Assembly: GCA_965222005.1 (NCBI GenBank)
Contig: OZ244935.1
Location: 4,960,001 to 5,024,000 of the forward strand
Direction: 5' to 3'
Origin: CBDCTM01 sp965222005
GTDB lineage: Bacteria; Bacteroidota; Bacteroidia; Chitinophagales; Saprospiraceae
Length of the DNA: 64,000 nt
The translations under genes were made by a program, and so were the position numbers. The notes below the pieces were generated by a model. The model searched no databases. It was not told where the DNA came from and saw only the letters and a program-made list of their open reading frames with translations. Positions 62,110-64,000 of the stretch are shown here, piece by piece (positions within the stretch are counted from its first letter, which is position 1; each line of letters begins with the position of its first letter).

Positions 62110-64000
62110 ATGAAAGCAGGAAAATTTATCAAGCGTTTTTTTCTATTCTTTTTTGTACTCCTTCTTCTCCTTGTCGGCGCAGCTATTGCCATCCCCTACT
62201 TTTTCAAAGATGAGCTGCTCCAAAGAGTGAAGGCCGACATCAATAAGGCTGTGGATGCAAAAGTTGATTTCAGCGATGTTCACCTGTCGCTGCTACGCAG
62301 CTTTCCTGACTTCAACTTCCAGCTCGATGATTTTTCGCTCACGGGCATCAATGAGTTTGAAGGAATTCCATTGGCATCTGTTAAACAGTTGGACTTTTCA
62401 CTCGATATAAAATCCGTAATCAATAAAGAAAGTGCGGTGGAGATACATTCCATACATCTCGAAAAGCCCAGCATACAGCTGATCACGCTCAAAAACGGCC
62501 AGGCCAATTACCAAATTGCCAAAGGAGGATCGGAGGAAAGTGCAGAGCTACAGGAGCCGTACAACTTTCTGGTACAGCTTGAAGAATACGGGATTTCGGA
62601 CGGGCATTTCATCTATGATGACCGATTGGGCAATCTGTATATCGAGCTCGAAGGGCTCAACCACAATGGCTCCGGTGACTTCACCCAGGATGTGTTCGAC
62701 CTGGTGACTACCACCAACATTGCAGCCATGACCACCCGCTTTGATGGTATCCGTTATCTGAAAAAGGCAAAAGGCGATTTTGATATTACATTTAATGCCG
62801 ATGTAAAAAACAACCAATATACGCTCAAAGACAATGAGATTCGTCTGAATGATTTTTTGCTCAAGGCCGATGGCCATTTTACAGTTGGTTGGGATGAGAT
62901 CGATATGGACCTCCAGTTCAATGCGCCCCAAAACAGTTTCAAAAGCCTGCTTTCTCTCATACCCAGCGCTTATACCTCCAATTTTAAAGATGTTCAGGCC
63001 GATGGCTCTTTCCTCTTCAATGGCTTTGCAAAGGGGGCATACAGCCTCAGCGAAGCTGCTTATCCGGCCTTCCAGCTCAACTTGAAAGTGGACAAAGCAG
63101 ATTTCAAATATCCCGACCTCCCCATCGGTATAAAAGATATTGCTACAGCTGCCAAGCTTAGCTTTCCCGGTGGTCGCAGTTTTGACAAAATGGTGGTAGA
63201 TGTGCGCGGTTTCAAAATGCTGCTCGGCGAAAATCCCTTCCGCGCTGATCTACTGCTCAAAACGCCCGTTTCTGATCCCAATATCAAGACCACTATCAAT
63301 GGTACCATCGATCTGGCCGATCTGTCGAGAGCCATGCCGATGGAAGGCGTCAAGGAGCTCAATGGCCGTATCGTAGCGGATGTGGATGCCAATACCCGCA
63401 TGTCCTTTATCGACAAAAAAGAATACGAAAAAGTAGATATGCGGGGCCAGATGATCGTTTCTGATCTCAAATATACGGTCGAGGATATTCCGCCGGTCAA
63501 CATCCGAAAAATGGATCTCAACTTCACTCCCCAAAATGTGAAAGTCAATGAATTTGATGCCAAGTTGGGTAGCAGCGATATCAATGCCAGCGGCACAGTG
63601 GACAATATCCTGGCCTATTTTTCTCCAGAAAAAACGATGACCGGGCAGCTAACAGTGCACTCCAGCTACTTCAATACCAATGAATGGATTCCTGAACCCG
63701 ATCCCAATGCAGTGATCGATACCACTAGCGCCGCTGTTGAGATTTTTGATCGTTTTAATTTTGATGTAAACGGCAAAATTGGCAAGCTCGACTATACCAT
63801 TTATACCCTCGAGCAGACATCCGTGGTGGGTAGTATGGGAGCACAAACTGTGGTTATCAAAGACTTCCGCACCAAAATTGGTCATTCGGATATTGCCGGA
63901 AAAGGAAAGCTGACCAACTTCTTCAGCTATATTTTCGAAAATGGAACGCTGGGGGGCCAGCTAGCGATTAATTCCAACTTTTTGGATGCCAATCAATTTA
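62110..64000 (+). CDS. AsmA-family protein (N-terminal part, runs off the window)
   Basis: Open from ATG 62,110 to the window end (630 codons seen). It starts with a cytoplasmic tail and one transmembrane helix (FFLFFFVLLLLLVGAAIAIPYFF), then LLQRVKADINKAVDAKVDFSDVHLSLLRSFPDFNFQL, the AsmA N-terminal signature. The remainder is a series of amphipathic beta-strand repeats (FDITFNADVKNNQYTLKDN and similar) as in the AsmA/TamB/YhdP bridge-like proteins that carry lipids between membranes. In this phylum they are usually 800-1,000 residues, so about a quarter is missing. The gene is not adjacent to any envelope cluster within view. An upstream gap of 259 bases (61,851-62,109) contains no gene. 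Confidence 0.85.
   Translation, partial: MKAGKFIKRFFLFFFVLLLLLVGAAIAIPYFFKDELLQRVKADINKAVDAKVDFSDVHLSLLRSFPDFNFQLDDFSLTGINEFEGIPLASVKQLDFSLDIKSVINKESAVEIHSIHLEKPSIQLITLKNGQANYQIAKGGSEESAELQEPYNFLVQLEEYGISDGHFIYDDRLGNLYIELEGLNHNGSGDFTQDVFDLVTTTNIAAMTTRFDGIRYLKKAKGDFDITFNADVKNNQYTLKDNEIRLNDFLLKADGHFTVGWDEIDMDLQFNAPQNSFKSLLSLIPSAYTSNFKDVQADGSFLFNGFAKGAYSLSEAAYPAFQLNLKVDKADFKYPDLPIGIKDIATAAKLSFPGGRSFDKMVVDVRGFKMLLGENPFRADLLLKTPVSDPNIKTTINGTIDLADLSRAMPMEGVKELNGRIVADVDANTRMSFIDKKEYEKVDMRGQMIVSDLKYTVEDIPPVNIRKMDLNFTPQNVKVNEFDAKLGSSDINASGTVDNILAYFSPEKTMTGQLTVHSSYFNTNEWIPEPDPNAVIDTTSAAVEIFDRFNFDVNGKIGKLDYTIYTLEQTSVVGSMGAQTVVIKDFRTKIGHSDIAGKGKLTNFFSYIFENGTLGGQLAINSNFLDANQF

Overview
The window looks like chromosomal DNA of a member of the Bacteroidota, probably of the Saprospiria/Lewinella kind. 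Six predicted exported proteins end in a type IX secretion (T9SS) sorting domain. Several genes are preceded by the Bacteroidota promoter pattern (TTTG, 19-20 bases, TAnnTTTG). WG-repeat and choice-of-anchor-B (LVIVD) proteins are also common in that phylum. No rRNA, tRNA or CRISPR array was found.

Left part (1 to about 23,690). This is a mobile zone, AT-rich by eye compared with the rest. Its backbone is an integron gene-cassette array without an integrase in view (a CALIN). Eight attC-like recombination sites, one of them only a remnant, all lie in the same orientation from 5,867 to 19,292. They delimit cassettes carrying a Type II restriction-modification pair (5,940-8,335), an EcoRV-like restriction-modification pair (9,465-11,296), an antitoxin/Doc toxin pair (11,457-12,025), a GNAT acetyltransferase/HTH pair that looks like a toxin-antitoxin module (17,633-18,632), and at least two gene-less cassettes. 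Insertion sequences have broken into the array and into each other: an IS66 end in a decayed IS3, an intact IS21 in the same IS3, a second IS21 split by a complete IS66, an IS5 (IS903-like) split by an IS4-type element, an IS110 fragment touching an attC, and two further DDE elements. Most have clear target-site duplications, so the order of insertion can be read.

Middle part (23,913-33,599). Ordinary chromosome: pruA, then a minus-strand cluster (ABC ATPase, exported protein, macrodomain protein, coaD), then plus-strand genes for a WG-repeat lipoprotein, a nicotinamidase-like protein that has lost its key residues, a small lipoprotein, an OmpA-domain protein, a coiled-coil/helix-hairpin-helix protein and lpdA.

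Minus-strand block (33,702-50,398). T9SS-secreted proteins (one with an M43 pappalysin-type metalloprotease domain) surround a putative peptide-modification and export unit: a short LanB-like protein without the elimination domain, a HlyD-type adaptor and a C39-peptidase ABC exporter. A 57-residue open frame with a Gly-Gly pair ends two bases before the exporter and is the best precursor candidate. An alpha/beta hydrolase and an OmpA-domain envelope protein follow.

Right part (50,620-64,000). fmt, a metallo-beta-lactamase-fold hydrolase, two T9SS cargo proteins, a fused OppDF-type ATPase, DUF2905 and DUF1028 proteins, a ribonuclease D and the start of an AsmA-family protein that runs off the window.
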